This document shows, piece after piece, positions 1-7,755 of a stretch of DNA of 11,518 bases. The notes beneath the pieces are model-generated. The model was not told the origin of the DNA and searched no databases. It saw only the letters and a program-made list of their open reading frames with translations. How positions within the stretch are numbered: position 1 is the first letter of the stretch; every line of letters starts with the position of its first letter. This stretch comes from a bacterium ADurb.Bin374 (GTDB lineage Bacteria; Riflebacteria; Ozemobacteria; Ozemobacterales; Ozemobacteraceae): assembly GCA_002068715.1 (NCBI GenBank), contig MWAR01000591.1:1-11518 (forward strand), given 5' to 3'. The position numbers and the translations under genes were made by a program.

Positions 1-1128
1 GCCCCCGGCCGCGGGGCACCCGATCGAGAGGAAACGGACGCGCCTGACAAGCTTGTCATACACCGCGGCGGCTTTGGCGAGATCGTTCGATTCAGATGCG
101 ACGCTTGTCTCGGCGATGAACGCATCGAGAAGAGCCGGCGTCGGCGCGGCCTTTTCGAGCGCCCGGGAGAACTCGCCCGCAAGCTCGCTCCAGACGGCGG
201 CCGGATACACCATGACGCGCGGGAATATGCGTGAGGCGGGGGGCATGTCGGCTTCCGGAATGAAGCCTTTCGTGTCCGTGAATATCCAGCTCCAGGTGCG
301 GGTTTTCCCGACTGGGTCGGCCATTTCCCTGAACTGGGGCAGATTGTCGCCTTTCCAGTTCAGCAGGACTTTCTTGAGCGGATATCCTTCCGGGAAACGG
401 ACGGTGAGTTCATCGTGCAGCGTCGGTTCACGCTCGCCGTACATGTCGTCGATCAGCATGGGTCTCAGCGTCGTCGGCGGCTGGGCCGACAACTTCCAGG
501 CGACGTCGATCACGCTGCCGAGATCGACCTTCTTCAGGCCGAACTTCAGCTTGCGGAGTTTGTCGTATTCCGGCGTGGAACTGAAAATCCCTTCGTCGGA
601 AACCGTGTCGTCCGTCAGGTGAAAGACGCGGCCGTCCGGCGCGTAGGTGTGCCCCCAGAGCAGTTCGACCTTCTCTCGGTCGGCCATGTAGAATGCCGCC
701 TGGTCAGCTTTTCCGAGGCCCGGCTCTTTCAGGATCTGCACGATTTCGCGACGCTCGAGGTCGAACGAGCCGTCCGGCCTGACCGTGAACCGGCGCTGCC
801 GGAAGAGCGTGACGAAGTCGGAGTTCGGATACGAGGCCGGGCTGGGCAGGTCGCTGAGAACGCCGATCGCAACAGGGTCGGTGAGACTGGCGATGGTCTG
901 GATCTCGTCGCCTTTTCTGAGCGTGGAGAGGAGAACGTTCGTCACGCTCGCGGCGGGAAGCTTCAGCACGCCGCTTCCCAGTTCGTCGAAGGTGACGGTG
1001 TCGCGATCGATCGTAAGGAGCTTTCCCGTATGCTCTTCACCTTCGTTGAGATAGAGAATGTCCGCCGCGGCCGGAACGAACGTGCAGAATACGACGGTGA
1101 TCATCAAAAAGAACGCATGCTTTTTCAT
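1..1128 (-). CDS. Secreted DUF3857 / transglutaminase-like protein, C-terminus cut by window edge
   Basis: The minus-strand frame opens at an ATG at 1128 and stays open for 376 codons to the window edge, so the C-terminal half is not seen. Residues 1-22 look like a Sec signal peptide (KKH, hydrophobic core, then VPAAA before Asp). A short beta-rich segment with a 'LNEGEEHTGKL' type pattern follows, then a DUF3857 region (about 75-330) with 'VRPDG', 'APDGRVFHL' and 'DLGSVID'. The last visible residues (RRVRFLSIG) match the stretch just before the transglutaminase cysteine in the upstream paralogue, so the catalytic region is probably outside the window and its integrity is unknown. The start is well supported: an AAGGAG Shine-Dalgarno sits 8 nt upstream, inside the end of the previous gene, and the ATG overlaps that gene's TGA as ATGA. 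The two genes are therefore probably co-transcribed and translationally coupled. DUF3857 proteins are exported proteins of uncertain substrate; the exact role is unknown. Confidence 0.85.
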   Translation of the reverse strand, partial: MKKHAFFLMITVVFCTFVPAAADILYLNEGEEHTGKLLTIDRDTVTFDELGSGVLKLPAASVTNVLLSTLRKGDEIQTIASLTDPVAIGVLSDLPSPASYPNSDFVTLFRQRRFTVRPDGSFDLERREIVQILKEPGLGKADQAAFYMADREKVELLWGHTYAPDGRVFHLTDDTVSDEGIFSSTPEYDKLRKLKFGLKKVDLGSVIDVAWKLSAQPPTTLRPMLIDDMYGEREPTLHDELTVRFPEGYPLKKVLLNWKGDNLPQFREMADPVGKTRTWSWIFTDTKGFIPEADMPPASRIFPRVMVYPAAVWSELAGEFSRALEKAAPTPALLDAFIAETSVASESNDLAKAAAVYDKLVRRVRFLSIGCPAAGG

Positions 1129-3236
1129 CGCCCGGACTCCTTTGTGGCGGCTTCCTCGAGGAAAATCCGTTCCTCCGTCGATTGCGAGATCTTTTCGAGG
1201 GCCTGTTTGAGCCGATGATACTCGGCGACGGGAACCCGGCGGGCCGTGATGGCGGTTCTGCGGCTCAGCACGATCGTATCGCCGGTTTGCGTGTATGTCG
1301 ACGAGAACCGCACCCACGGCGTCTCGACCGACACGGGGGCCGGCAGATACTTCACGGTGAACCCGGCGGGAAGTTTCACGGTGATTTCATCGGCCCGGAG
1401 TGATGTCGTGCCGTAGGAGATGTCGTAGGTGCGTGATGCCAGGCCGACCTCGGGGAATCGCAGGCGCAGGCCGGGAATTTCGAAGATCATGTAACTGCCC
1501 GAGCGCGGTGCGAAGCGGTGAAGCGTGTACGTCGAGCCGAGCATGAACGGGCGGCTGAAATCGAGAGGGTTCGAGTAGGTCGCTAGCTCGAGCGTGTAAT
1601 TCGGGCTGATCGCGCCGATGCTGCCGCGTGTGTGACGCTCGAACTCTTCGGGCTTGAGGCTTCTGATCCAGCCGCGCAACGCGGCTTCGCCGGTGCCGGT
1701 GGCGATCGTTGCCGACTCGATGCGGAGCGAGCCGTCGGGAGAAAGGGTAAGGGTGCGGGTCGTCAGCGTCGAGTTCGCTTCAGGCGGCGGCAGCGGAACG
1801 TGGTTGATGCGCCGCAGCTGGGCGTTGTCGACCGAGACGTCGTGATCGTCGCCGCGGAGGGCGGGGTAGCGGTAGTCGCTCGCCGTCGAGTCGAGGTAGA
1901 ACACGTCGCTGGCGAGGTGGACTTCGGTGATGCAGTGATTGTCGTCGAATATGCCGATCTCACGGATCGCCTTCCCGGCGTCGTTCGTGCGTACGCCGAC
2001 GGGGTATGCCTCGATGCCGAGGCACTTGAGCATCGTCGCGAGCAGCATGCCCTTGTCGGTGCAGTCGCCGAACCGGTTCTTCAGGGTCTCTTCGGCGGCC
2101 CGGCCGACCTGGTTCGCGGCGAGGCTGCCCTTGATCGAGATATACCGGATGTCCTGTTGGCAGAACCGGTACAGCCGCGCTATCTTGTCGTGTATGTCGC
2201 GGGCGCCCTTCGTCAGGTTCTCGACCTGGGCTTTTACAATATCGGTAACGATAAAACGTTTTTCGAACATCGGCGCGAGGCGGTCCCACAGGTAGGTGCG
2301 GTCTTTCTGGATGCTGAACGCCACGTTCGGCACGATTTCGCGCCACGGCGGCATCATCGGCTCGGAAATGACCGGTGGCATGTCGGTGAAATGCCAGCGG
2401 TGAACGGTTTCGCCGTCTTCGTCGCGCACGGCCGGCTGGGCCTTGTCGGGCGGACACTGGGGGGCGACGTGGTAGAGCGGGGTTCCCTTCGGAACCCGCA
2501 CCGTGAGCAGTGATTCGACGACCGGGTTGCTGTCCTGGAAGAACGAACGGCCCTCGAACAGCTTGCGGTCGAACGGGTTATACTCTTCGGTCTCGTAGGC
2601 GTAATCGATCATGCTGCCGACCTCGGCCTCCGGGATCGTGAACGACATCGTCTGATAGGGATTGTAATACTCGCCACCCGAGCTTGCCTTCGTGACCTTG
2701 ATCTGGTCGGGCGAAACCGAATGAACCGAGCCGTCCGGGGCCAGGCACCGCGCATGGATCAGCCTGACGCGCTCGCGGTTCGGGTCGAAGCCGATGCCGA
2801 CTTCGGCGGCGCCGAGCGACTCTTCTTTCGCAAGCAGGATAACCTGCCTGACGAGCGTGCGGTTCGTTCCGTCGGGGCGAAGCCTGTAATCGAGTTCGTC
2901 GAGAATCGTCACCGACGGGGCGTCGGGATACTTCGCGAGACACTCGCGACCGCGGTTCACCAGGGGAAGCAGGTCTGCGGCTTCCGTTGCGAGCGCGGTC
3001 TCTTCGCGTTTTCGCGCCGAAAAGCTGATGTCGCGCACCGTTTCCCTGGCCTGGTGAACCGTTTCGGAACCGATGCGAAGGGAAAAAGTGGCACCCTCGA
3101 ACAGAAGCTCGTCCGCATCGACGGTCTCGCCGTTAAGAAGCGTCAGCTGCGCTGCCGGAAGTGTGGTGGCGGCCGCGAGAAGTCCGAACGCCGCCGTCGC
3201 GAGAAGTGACATGATCCTGCTGCATCGTGATTTCAT
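1125..3236 (-). CDS. Secreted DUF3857-transglutaminase-like protein (703 aa)
   Basis: This is a complete exported protein. Residues 1-29 form a signal peptide (basic start, hydrophobic core, TTLPAA). Residues 30-75 are a small beta segment ('LLNGETVDADELLFEG'), as in the downstream paralogue. DUF3857 spans about 105-310 ('YRLRPDG', 'CLAPDGSVHSVSPD', 'EVGSMIDYAYE'). A transglutaminase-like fold covers about 340-460, with a plausible Cys-His-Asp triad: C392 in FGDCTDKG, H434 in DDNHCITEVH and D449 in FYLDST. The remaining 240 residues are a C-terminal beta-rich region of the kind seen after this fold in DUF3857 proteins. Length and order fit the family, whose members are transglutaminase/protease-fold proteins of unknown substrate; none is clearly tied to one reaction. 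The ATG at 3236 has GGAG 6 nt upstream; a later Met (residue 9) would shorten the signal peptide. The stop overlaps the next gene's start (ATGA). The intact triad suggests an active enzyme, but that is inference. Confidence 0.88.
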   Translation of the reverse strand: MKSRCSRIMSLLATAAFGLLAAATTLPAAQLTLLNGETVDADELLFEGATFSLRIGSETVHQARETVRDISFSARKREETALATEAADLLPLVNRGRECLAKYPDAPSVTILDELDYRLRPDGTNRTLVRQVILLAKEESLGAAEVGIGFDPNRERVRLIHARCLAPDGSVHSVSPDQIKVTKASSGGEYYNPYQTMSFTIPEAEVGSMIDYAYETEEYNPFDRKLFEGRSFFQDSNPVVESLLTVRVPKGTPLYHVAPQCPPDKAQPAVRDEDGETVHRWHFTDMPPVISEPMMPPWREIVPNVAFSIQKDRTYLWDRLAPMFEKRFIVTDIVKAQVENLTKGARDIHDKIARLYRFCQQDIRYISIKGSLAANQVGRAAEETLKNRFGDCTDKGMLLATMLKCLGIEAYPVGVRTNDAGKAIREIGIFDDNHCITEVHLASDVFYLDSTASDYRYPALRGDDHDVSVDNAQLRRINHVPLPPPEANSTLTTRTLTLSPDGSLRIESATIATGTGEAALRGWIRSLKPEEFERHTRGSIGAISPNYTLELATYSNPLDFSRPFMLGSTYTLHRFAPRSGSYMIFEIPGLRLRFPEVGLASRTYDISYGTTSLRADEITVKLPAGFTVKYLPAPVSVETPWVRFSSTYTQTGDTIVLSRRTAITARRVPVAEYHRLKQALEKISQSTEERIFLEEAATKESGR

Positions 3237-3281
3237 CGAATGCTCCGTCAGAGGAACGTTTGCCGGTGTACGGCCCGCCTC

Positions 3282-3311
3282 ATTCTACGCGAAACCGCCC
3301 GGAAATGCGAA
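3282..3311 (-). promoter_or_regulatory. Candidate sigma70-type promoter for the DUF3857 pair
   Basis: Read on the minus strand there is a TTCGCA -35-like hexamer (3306-3311), an 18-bp spacer and a TAGAAT -10-like hexamer (3282-3287). The predicted start near 3275 leaves a leader of about 40 nt before the ATG at 3236. The -10 is one mismatch from consensus and the -35 is two. A T-rich run lies just upstream. This is motif matching only. Confidence 0.4.
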
Positions 3312-3326
3312 AAATTAAAACTGCAT

Positions 3327-3435
3327 GAGTCACAGAGATCTCTATGAACACAGAGGTTTCACGAGTATGTTCTGCGCTCGGCGAAATATCTGCGCGCCTT
3401 GCGAACTCCGCGAATCAGCGGTTGAGAGAACGGAT
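3327..3435. repeat. Decayed copy of a CACAGAG-type intergenic repeat
   Basis: The gap between the creatininase-like gene and the DUF3857 pair (3237-3447) has no convincing gene. It contains GAGTCACAGAGA at 3327-3338, a 12-mer also present in the inverted-repeat arm at 7852-7863, then ACACAGAG at 3348-3355. Further on, about 3385-3435, there are runs such as GCGCGCCTTGCGAACTCCGCG. They recall the 'cttgcg...ctccgcggtt' half of intergenic repeats I have seen in unrelated bacterial genomes. A 10-bp palindrome AGAGATCTCT lies at 3335-3344. The copy is degenerate and its boundaries are approximate. Confidence 0.45.
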
Positions 3436-3447
3436 AAACCGATGTCT

Positions 3448-4239
3448 TCATGCCGGCCTCAGGCCGCCTGTCAGACGTGAAACGGCCGCGAGCCAACGTC
3501 GCAGCCTTGATTCAATATCTTTTAGTGTATTATCCATGAAGCGCCTGGCTTTCTCCGGGGCGAAGTCCGGCCTGCCGGAGGGATTTCCGTCGTAAATGAG
3601 CACCTCGCCCGGGGGCGGGTAACCCCAGAAACCGTCGATGGGCTGGTAATCGTCCGTGGCCGGGGAATACTGCGATTCGACTACGGACTCCGGATACAGT
3701 GCGACCATCGCGGCCGTTTCCTCGACGGCCGCATGACCGCCGAGCCCCCCGTAGACCTGCTGTGCCGCAGGCTCGGAGAGTTTCCACCAGTTGATGACGC
3801 AGAGGGCGGTGTCACGTTCGCGGACGAGCCTGCGGGCGAGACTCTGCAGGGGCGGCCGATTCCCCCCATGGCCGTTCACGACGATCAGCCTGTGAAACCC
3901 ATGATGCCGGAAATTGCGGAGGGTCGTTTCGATGAAATCGCCCCACTGGGGCTCCGGATAAAAACTGGCCGGTGCTGTCTGGGCAAGAAGGTTCGTCAGC
4001 CCGTAGGCGAACGCCGGGGCGACGACGCCGCCTAGACGCCGCGCCATTTCGAGGGCGACACCTTCCGCGCAGAGCGTGTCGGTGCCGACGGGAAGATGTC
4101 TGCCGTGCGCTTCGAGAGTCCCGACCGGAAAGAACAGCGGGGCATCGGATCGGATGAGGCTTTCGATTGCCGGAGAGGTCAGCCTGTCGAGCCGGACTTC
4201 ACGGCACGGTTCGCGTTGACTGTTGTTTTCCATGGGCAT
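3448..4239 (-). CDS. Creatininase-family metal-dependent amidohydrolase
   Basis: This is a creatininase-fold hydrolase of about 263 residues, the usual family length. Numbering from the ATG at 4290 used for motif positions, the divalent-metal signature is present: LEAHGRHLPVGTD (E60, H62, D71), VVNGHGGN (H141) and GGHAAVEETA (probable ligand E191). The family hydrolyses cyclic or linear amides (creatinine, formamidopyrimidine intermediates, mycofactocin precursor peptide). The substrate cannot be told here, because no creatine, flavin or mycofactocin gene is nearby. NGHGGN rather than creatininase's NGHYEN argues against true creatininase. No signal peptide is seen, so it is probably cytoplasmic. 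The frame is open to an ATG at 4290, but that codon lies inside the spacer of a good promoter candidate and lacks a Shine-Dalgarno. I therefore prefer the ATG at 4239, or 4233 two codons later, both preceded by AAGAGA. It is divergent from the calcium ATPase. Confidence 0.87.
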   Translation of the reverse strand: MPMENNSQREPCREVRLDRLTSPAIESLIRSDAPLFFPVGTLEAHGRHLPVGTDTLCAEGVALEMARRLGGVVAPAFAYGLTNLLAQTAPASFYPEPQWGDFIETTLRNFRHHGFHRLIVVNGHGGNRPPLQSLARRLVRERDTALCVINWWKLSEPAAQQVYGGLGGHAAVEETAAMVALYPESVVESQYSPATDDYQPIDGFWGYPPPGEVLIYDGNPSGRPDFAPEKARRFMDNTLKDIESRLRRWLAAVSRLTGGLRPA

Positions 4240-4278
4240 TGATCTCTTTTCATTCGCGGATTTCCTGAAATCCACTCG

Positions 4279-4307
4279 ATTGTAGCGCATGTCAGATGGG
4301 GTTTCCA
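4279..4307 (-). promoter_or_regulatory. Candidate promoter for the creatininase-family gene
   Basis: Read on the minus strand, TGGAAA (4302-4307) and TACAAT (4279-4284) are separated by exactly 17 bp. The -10 is one mismatch from consensus and the -35 is two. The predicted start near 4272 leaves about 33 nt before the ATG at 4239 and lies downstream of the alternative ATG at 4290, which favours the shorter protein. Confidence 0.5.
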
Positions 4308-4318
4308 GAGAGCCCGAC

Positions 4319-4347
4319 TTGCTTGCATGGGGCGGTCAGGCTATACT
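4319..4347 (+). promoter_or_regulatory. Sigma70-type promoter for the calcium ATPase gene
   Basis: TTGCTT (4319-4324), a 17-bp spacer and TATACT (4342-4347) give one of the best promoter matches in the window. The predicted start near 4354 gives a leader of about 70 nt. That leader holds a small hairpin (CGGCG 4386-4390 with CGCCG 4400-4404, 9-nt loop) just before the GAGG ribosome binding site at 4413-4416. It lies 11 bp from the opposing promoter candidate, so the two may compete or share control. Confidence 0.6.
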
Positions 4348-4424
4348 CGGCGGGTTCGTCGAGGTGACGAAAATTGTGATACTTCCGGCGCCTGTTTTAC
4401 GCCGCCACCGCAGAGGTTAACCAG

Positions 4425-7364
4425 ATGGGTGACAAGCTACTCAAGGGATTGACTGCCGAGCAGGTCATCGAAAGCCGCCGCAGACACGGGGCGAACGTGA
4501 TGACGCCCCCCGAACGCGATCCCTGGTGGAGGCTCTGGCTCGACAAGTTCGAGGATCCCGTCATCCGCATTCTTCTCATTGCCGCCGGTATCGCCCTCGT
4601 CGTGGGGTTGGCCGACGGTTCGTATGTCGAGGGAATTGGTATAATAATAGCTATATTTCTTGCGACGACTCTTGCCTTCATCAACGAATACAAGGCCGGC
4701 CGCGAGTTCGATATCCTCAACCAGACATCCGATGAGGTCGCGGTCAAGGTCATCCGGGACGGCGGCTATCACACGGTCCAACGGATGGAGATCGTCGTCG
4801 ACGACATCGTGCTTCTCGAAACCGGCGACGAAGTCCCGGCCGACGGCATCCTGCTTGAAACGGTTTCCCTGCAGATCGACGAGGCGAAACTGACGGGCGA
4901 GTCCGTACCGGTCACCAAGCGGAAAATCGCGACCGGCGAAGAGACGGTGCGCGAAAAGGAAGCCGTGACCGAAGCCTACGAACCGTTCCGGGTGCTTCGC
5001 AGCACGATGGTCATCGACGGGCATGGCGTCATGCAGGTCACCTCCGTCGGCGACGGGACCGAGATCGGCCAGACGGCCCGAGCGGCCGCCGAGGAGACCG
5101 GCGAGGAAACGCCGCTTAACCGCCAGCTCGAGCGGCTGAGCAAAGTCATCGGCGTCGTGGGCTTCGGCGTGGCCGCTCTGACCTTCGTCGCGCTCGTCGG
5201 GCGAGATTTCATTCTTGGAGAACTCCCGCTGACCTGGCAGCAGTGGGTGTTTGCGCTGATTCTCGGCGTGAGTGTCATCACGGCGCTCTCACGGGTCTGG
5301 TTTCCGATTCTTCACGATGCGTATGCGCTTGCCGGTAGAAACCTTGAGATGCCGGAACTGCTTCGCGGCGACGGCCTCATGGCATGGCTGAAAATCCTCG
5401 GAGTCGGGGCTGGTCTGTTCCTCGTCGGCCTCGTTCCCGCGGCCGTGCTAGGACTGATTCCCGAACACCCCGCGGCATGGCTTCCCAGAGCGGCGATCGA
5501 GGAGTTCCTGCATTTCTTCATGATCGCGGTGACGATAGTGGTCGTCGCCGTTCCCGAGGGGCTCGCGATGAGCGTCACCCTGAGCCTCGCCTACAGCATG
5601 CGCCGCATGACCGCCGCCAACAACCTCGTCAGGCGCATGCACGCCTGCGAGACGATCGGTGCCGCGACGGTCATCTGCAGCGACAAGACGGGGACCTTGA
5701 CCCAGAACCGCATGACGGTGAATGGCTTTTTCGCTTCCTGGCTTCCCGACGGGATACCCGTTCGGAGCGGTCTCAAAGCGAAGACGGAACGCCTGCTGGC
5801 CGAGGCCATCGCCGCCAACAGCACCGCGAATCTCGACCTGGCGCGTGGTGACAAGCCCTCGACGATCGGAAATCCCACCGAAGGGGCTCTTCTCGCCTGG
5901 CTTGCCGAGAACGACTGCGAGTATCTTCCCCTGCGCACTGCCTTCGAACTGCGCGAACAATGGACGTTCTCGACCGAGCGGAAGTTCATGGCGACGTACG
6001 GGGTCTCGGGCCTCGACGACAAGCCCGTTCTGTATGTGAAGGGGGCCCCGGAAATACTTCTCGAGCGCAGCGAACGTGTGCTTACCGACCATGGCGTCGT
6101 GTCCATCACGCGATACCGGGAGCCGATTCTCGAGCAGCTCAGGGAACAACAGGCCCGCGGTATGCGCACCATCGCCATTGCCGTCCGCGACGAACTGCCG
6201 GAAACGCTCGAAAACGATCTTATGAAGGTTGCTTCCGGCCTGATCTGGCTCGGCTTCGTCTCGATCTCCGACCCGGTGCGCCCCGAAGTGCCAAGCGCGT
6301 TGAACGCCTGCCGCGATGCGGGAGTCCAGGTGAAGATCATTACGGGCGATACCTCCGCCACGGCTCTCGAGATCGCCCGCCAGACGGGCCTCTTCGCCGG
6401 TGACCCGCCTCCCGGCGCTCACATGACCGGCGTCGAGTTCGCCGCGCTCGATCAGCAGCGGGCGGCCGTCGCCGTCGAGCGCATGCTGGTGCTGTCGCGC
6501 GCCAAGCCCGCCGACAAAATGCGTGCGGTGAAGTTGCTCCAGAAGAACGGCCACGTCGTCGCCGTTACGGGTGACGGGACCAACGATGCTCCGGCCCTCA
6601 ACCACGCGAATGTCGGTCTCGCCATGGGAATGACCGGCACCGCCGTCGCGAAGGAGGCAAGCGACATCATCTTGCTCGACGACTCGTTCCCGAGCGTCGT
6701 GAACGGAATCATGTGGGGCCGATCGCTCTATGGCAATATCCAGCGCTTCGTTCTGTTCCAGCTGACGATCAACGTCGTCGCTCTCGGCATCGCCTTCTTC
6801 GGGCCGTTTATCGGCGTGAAACTGCCCCTGACGGTCATTCAGATGCTCTGGGTCAACCTGATCATGGATACCTTCGCGGCGCTCGCTCTCGCGACCGAGC
6901 CCCCGCACCGAAGCGTCATGAAACACCCGCCGAGGCATGCCGACGACTTCATCGTCACCCCGGGCATGGCCCGCCGCATTTTCGGCGTCGGAGCATCGTT
7001 CCTCGCCGTGCTTCTCTCGCTGTTGGTCTTCCTTCAGAACGACGGCATCACGCCGCGCGAACTGACCGTGTTCTTCACGATCTTCATCATGCTCCAGTTC
7101 TGGAACCTGTTCAACGCGAGATGCCTCGGCCTGACCCAGTCGGCTTTCAAAGGACTGTATAACAACCGCGGGTTCGTGTTTATAGCTGGTGCGATATTTA
7201 TCGGCCAGGTGCTCATCGTTCAGTTCGGCGGCTCGGTTTTCCGGACCGTTCCGCTCTCGTTCGCCGACTGGGTGATGATCCTCATCGCCACGTCCCCCGT
7301 CCTGCTCGTCGGCGAACTCCTCCGCTGGCGCGATCGAACCCGCACCTTCCGCGCCGCTGCCTGA
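4425..7364 (+). CDS. P-type calcium-transporting ATPase, PMCA-like (P2B)
   Basis: This inner-membrane pump is predicted to export Ca2+ at the cost of ATP. The order is: cation-ATPase N-terminal segment (about 1-40), M1 and M2 (45-90), actuator domain with TGES (157-160), M3 (241-259), M4 with PEGL (377-380), phosphorylation site D420 in DKTGTLT, nucleotide-binding domain with KGAP (539-542), hinge TGDGTND (715-721), then M5-M10 (775-968). M6 reads WVNLIMDTFAALALATEPP. N811 and D815 there, plus E378 in M4, match the single calcium site of PMCA pumps. The C-terminal tail is short, with no calmodulin-binding extension. At 979 residues it is longer than most bacterial members as I know them. The excess lies between M3 and M4 (about 262-358), where two additional hydrophobic stretches (274-295 and 318-345) occur. 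The ATG at 4425 has GAGG 8 nt upstream. It forms a single-gene unit ending at a hairpin terminator. Manganese or another ion cannot be excluded. Confidence 0.93.
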   Translation: MGDKLLKGLTAEQVIESRRRHGANVMTPPERDPWWRLWLDKFEDPVIRILLIAAGIALVVGLADGSYVEGIGIIIAIFLATTLAFINEYKAGREFDILNQTSDEVAVKVIRDGGYHTVQRMEIVVDDIVLLETGDEVPADGILLETVSLQIDEAKLTGESVPVTKRKIATGEETVREKEAVTEAYEPFRVLRSTMVIDGHGVMQVTSVGDGTEIGQTARAAAEETGEETPLNRQLERLSKVIGVVGFGVAALTFVALVGRDFILGELPLTWQQWVFALILGVSVITALSRVWFPILHDAYALAGRNLEMPELLRGDGLMAWLKILGVGAGLFLVGLVPAAVLGLIPEHPAAWLPRAAIEEFLHFFMIAVTIVVVAVPEGLAMSVTLSLAYSMRRMTAANNLVRRMHACETIGAATVICSDKTGTLTQNRMTVNGFFASWLPDGIPVRSGLKAKTERLLAEAIAANSTANLDLARGDKPSTIGNPTEGALLAWLAENDCEYLPLRTAFELREQWTFSTERKFMATYGVSGLDDKPVLYVKGAPEILLERSERVLTDHGVVSITRYREPILEQLREQQARGMRTIAIAVRDELPETLENDLMKVASGLIWLGFVSISDPVRPEVPSALNACRDAGVQVKIITGDTSATALEIARQTGLFAGDPPPGAHMTGVEFAALDQQRAAVAVERMLVLSRAKPADKMRAVKLLQKNGHVVAVTGDGTNDAPALNHANVGLAMGMTGTAVAKEASDIILLDDSFPSVVNGIMWGRSLYGNIQRFVLFQLTINVVALGIAFFGPFIGVKLPLTVIQMLWVNLIMDTFAALALATEPPHRSVMKHPPRHADDFIVTPGMARRIFGVGASFLAVLLSLLVFLQNDGITPRELTVFFTIFIMLQFWNLFNARCLGLTQSAFKGLYNNRGFVFIAGAIFIGQVLIVQFGGSVFRTVPLSFADWVMILIATSPVLLVGELLRWRDRTRTFRAAA

Positions 7365-7462
7365 TATTGTATGGCGTATACTTCGTAGGGACGGATCAAT
7401 GCAGTGCCCGCCGAGCTCAGGATGAACGGGTGGCTTTCATTCTCCAGGACCCAGGAAAAGGA

Positions 7463-7494
7463 AACAGGCCCGGGACATTCCGCCCGGGCCTGTT
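7463..7494. terminator. Probable bidirectional transcription terminator
   Basis: A perfect 12-bp stem (AACAGGCCCGGG 7463-7474 with CCCGGGCCTGTT 7483-7494) encloses an 8-nt loop. It lies between the convergent calcium ATPase gene and the small ORF, about 100 bp past the first and 20 bp past the second. The plus-strand side is followed by GTTTCG. The minus-strand side is followed by TCCTTTTCC. The tail is only moderately T-rich either way, so strength is uncertain. Confidence 0.7.
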
Positions 7495-7514
7495 GTTTCG
7501 AACTTCACGCTTCT

Positions 7515-7748
7515 TCAGGCTGCGATGTGGCTGATCTCCGCGGGACGCATGTCGACATGACCGCCGCTGACGTCGTACAGCTGGTTCCGGACCCATTCCT
7601 GAACCAGGTCGAGACCGTTGGGAAGGTCAAGAAGCTTGATCTTGGGCCCGAGAATGTCCTTATACTGCTCCTTGATCTCCTGAATCATGCGGATGCGGAA
7701 CTCGGCATCGGTTTTCGAATTATAGAGAGGGGTATCGGGAAGAACCAC
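7515..7748 (-). CDS. Small conserved-looking hypothetical protein (about 78 aa)
   Basis: I do not recognise this protein. It is soluble-looking, with no signal peptide or membrane span. The middle is charged and probably helical (KTDAEFRIRMIQEIKEQYKDILG), then PKIKLLDLPNGLDLVQEWVRNQ and a tail VSGGHVDMRPAEISHIAA. It has no Cys motif and no DNA-binding signature I can name. An ATG at 7754 opens the frame, but the strong AGGAGGT ribosome site (7756-7762) ends 1 nt before that ATG and 7 nt before an in-frame GTG at 7748, so GTG is the likelier start. A TATAAA at 7784-7789 on the minus strand is a weak -10 candidate, without a good -35. The strong ribosome site plus the terminator just past the stop argue that it is a real gene. 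It may be separate from the RMD1-like gene upstream, since the inverted-repeat element lies between them. Confidence 0.65.
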   Translation of the reverse strand: MVLPDTPLYNSKTDAEFRIRMIQEIKEQYKDILGPKIKLLDLPNGLDLVQEWVRNQLYDVSGGHVDMRPAEISHIAA

Positions 7749-7755
7749 GGTCATT

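Noticed and set aside
415..1218. Open plus-strand frame of 267 codons at the left end
   Set aside because: It is antisense to the partial DUF3857 gene, which has a signal peptide, a ribosome site and a paralogue.
1632..2513. Open plus-strand frame of 293 codons
   Set aside because: It lies opposite the DUF3857-transglutaminase gene with its catalytic triad; composition is typical of a shadow and no domain is recognisable.
4240..4290. Longer N-terminus for the creatininase-family protein from the ATG at 4290
   Set aside because: There is no ribosome site, the added residues are not part of the fold, and the codon lies within a 17-bp promoter spacer.
5448..6938. Long open frame (496 codons) on the minus strand opposite the calcium ATPase
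   Set aside because: It is antisense to a gene with all P-type ATPase motifs; the translation is Arg/Asp/His/Gly-rich low-complexity, as expected from a GC-rich shadow frame.
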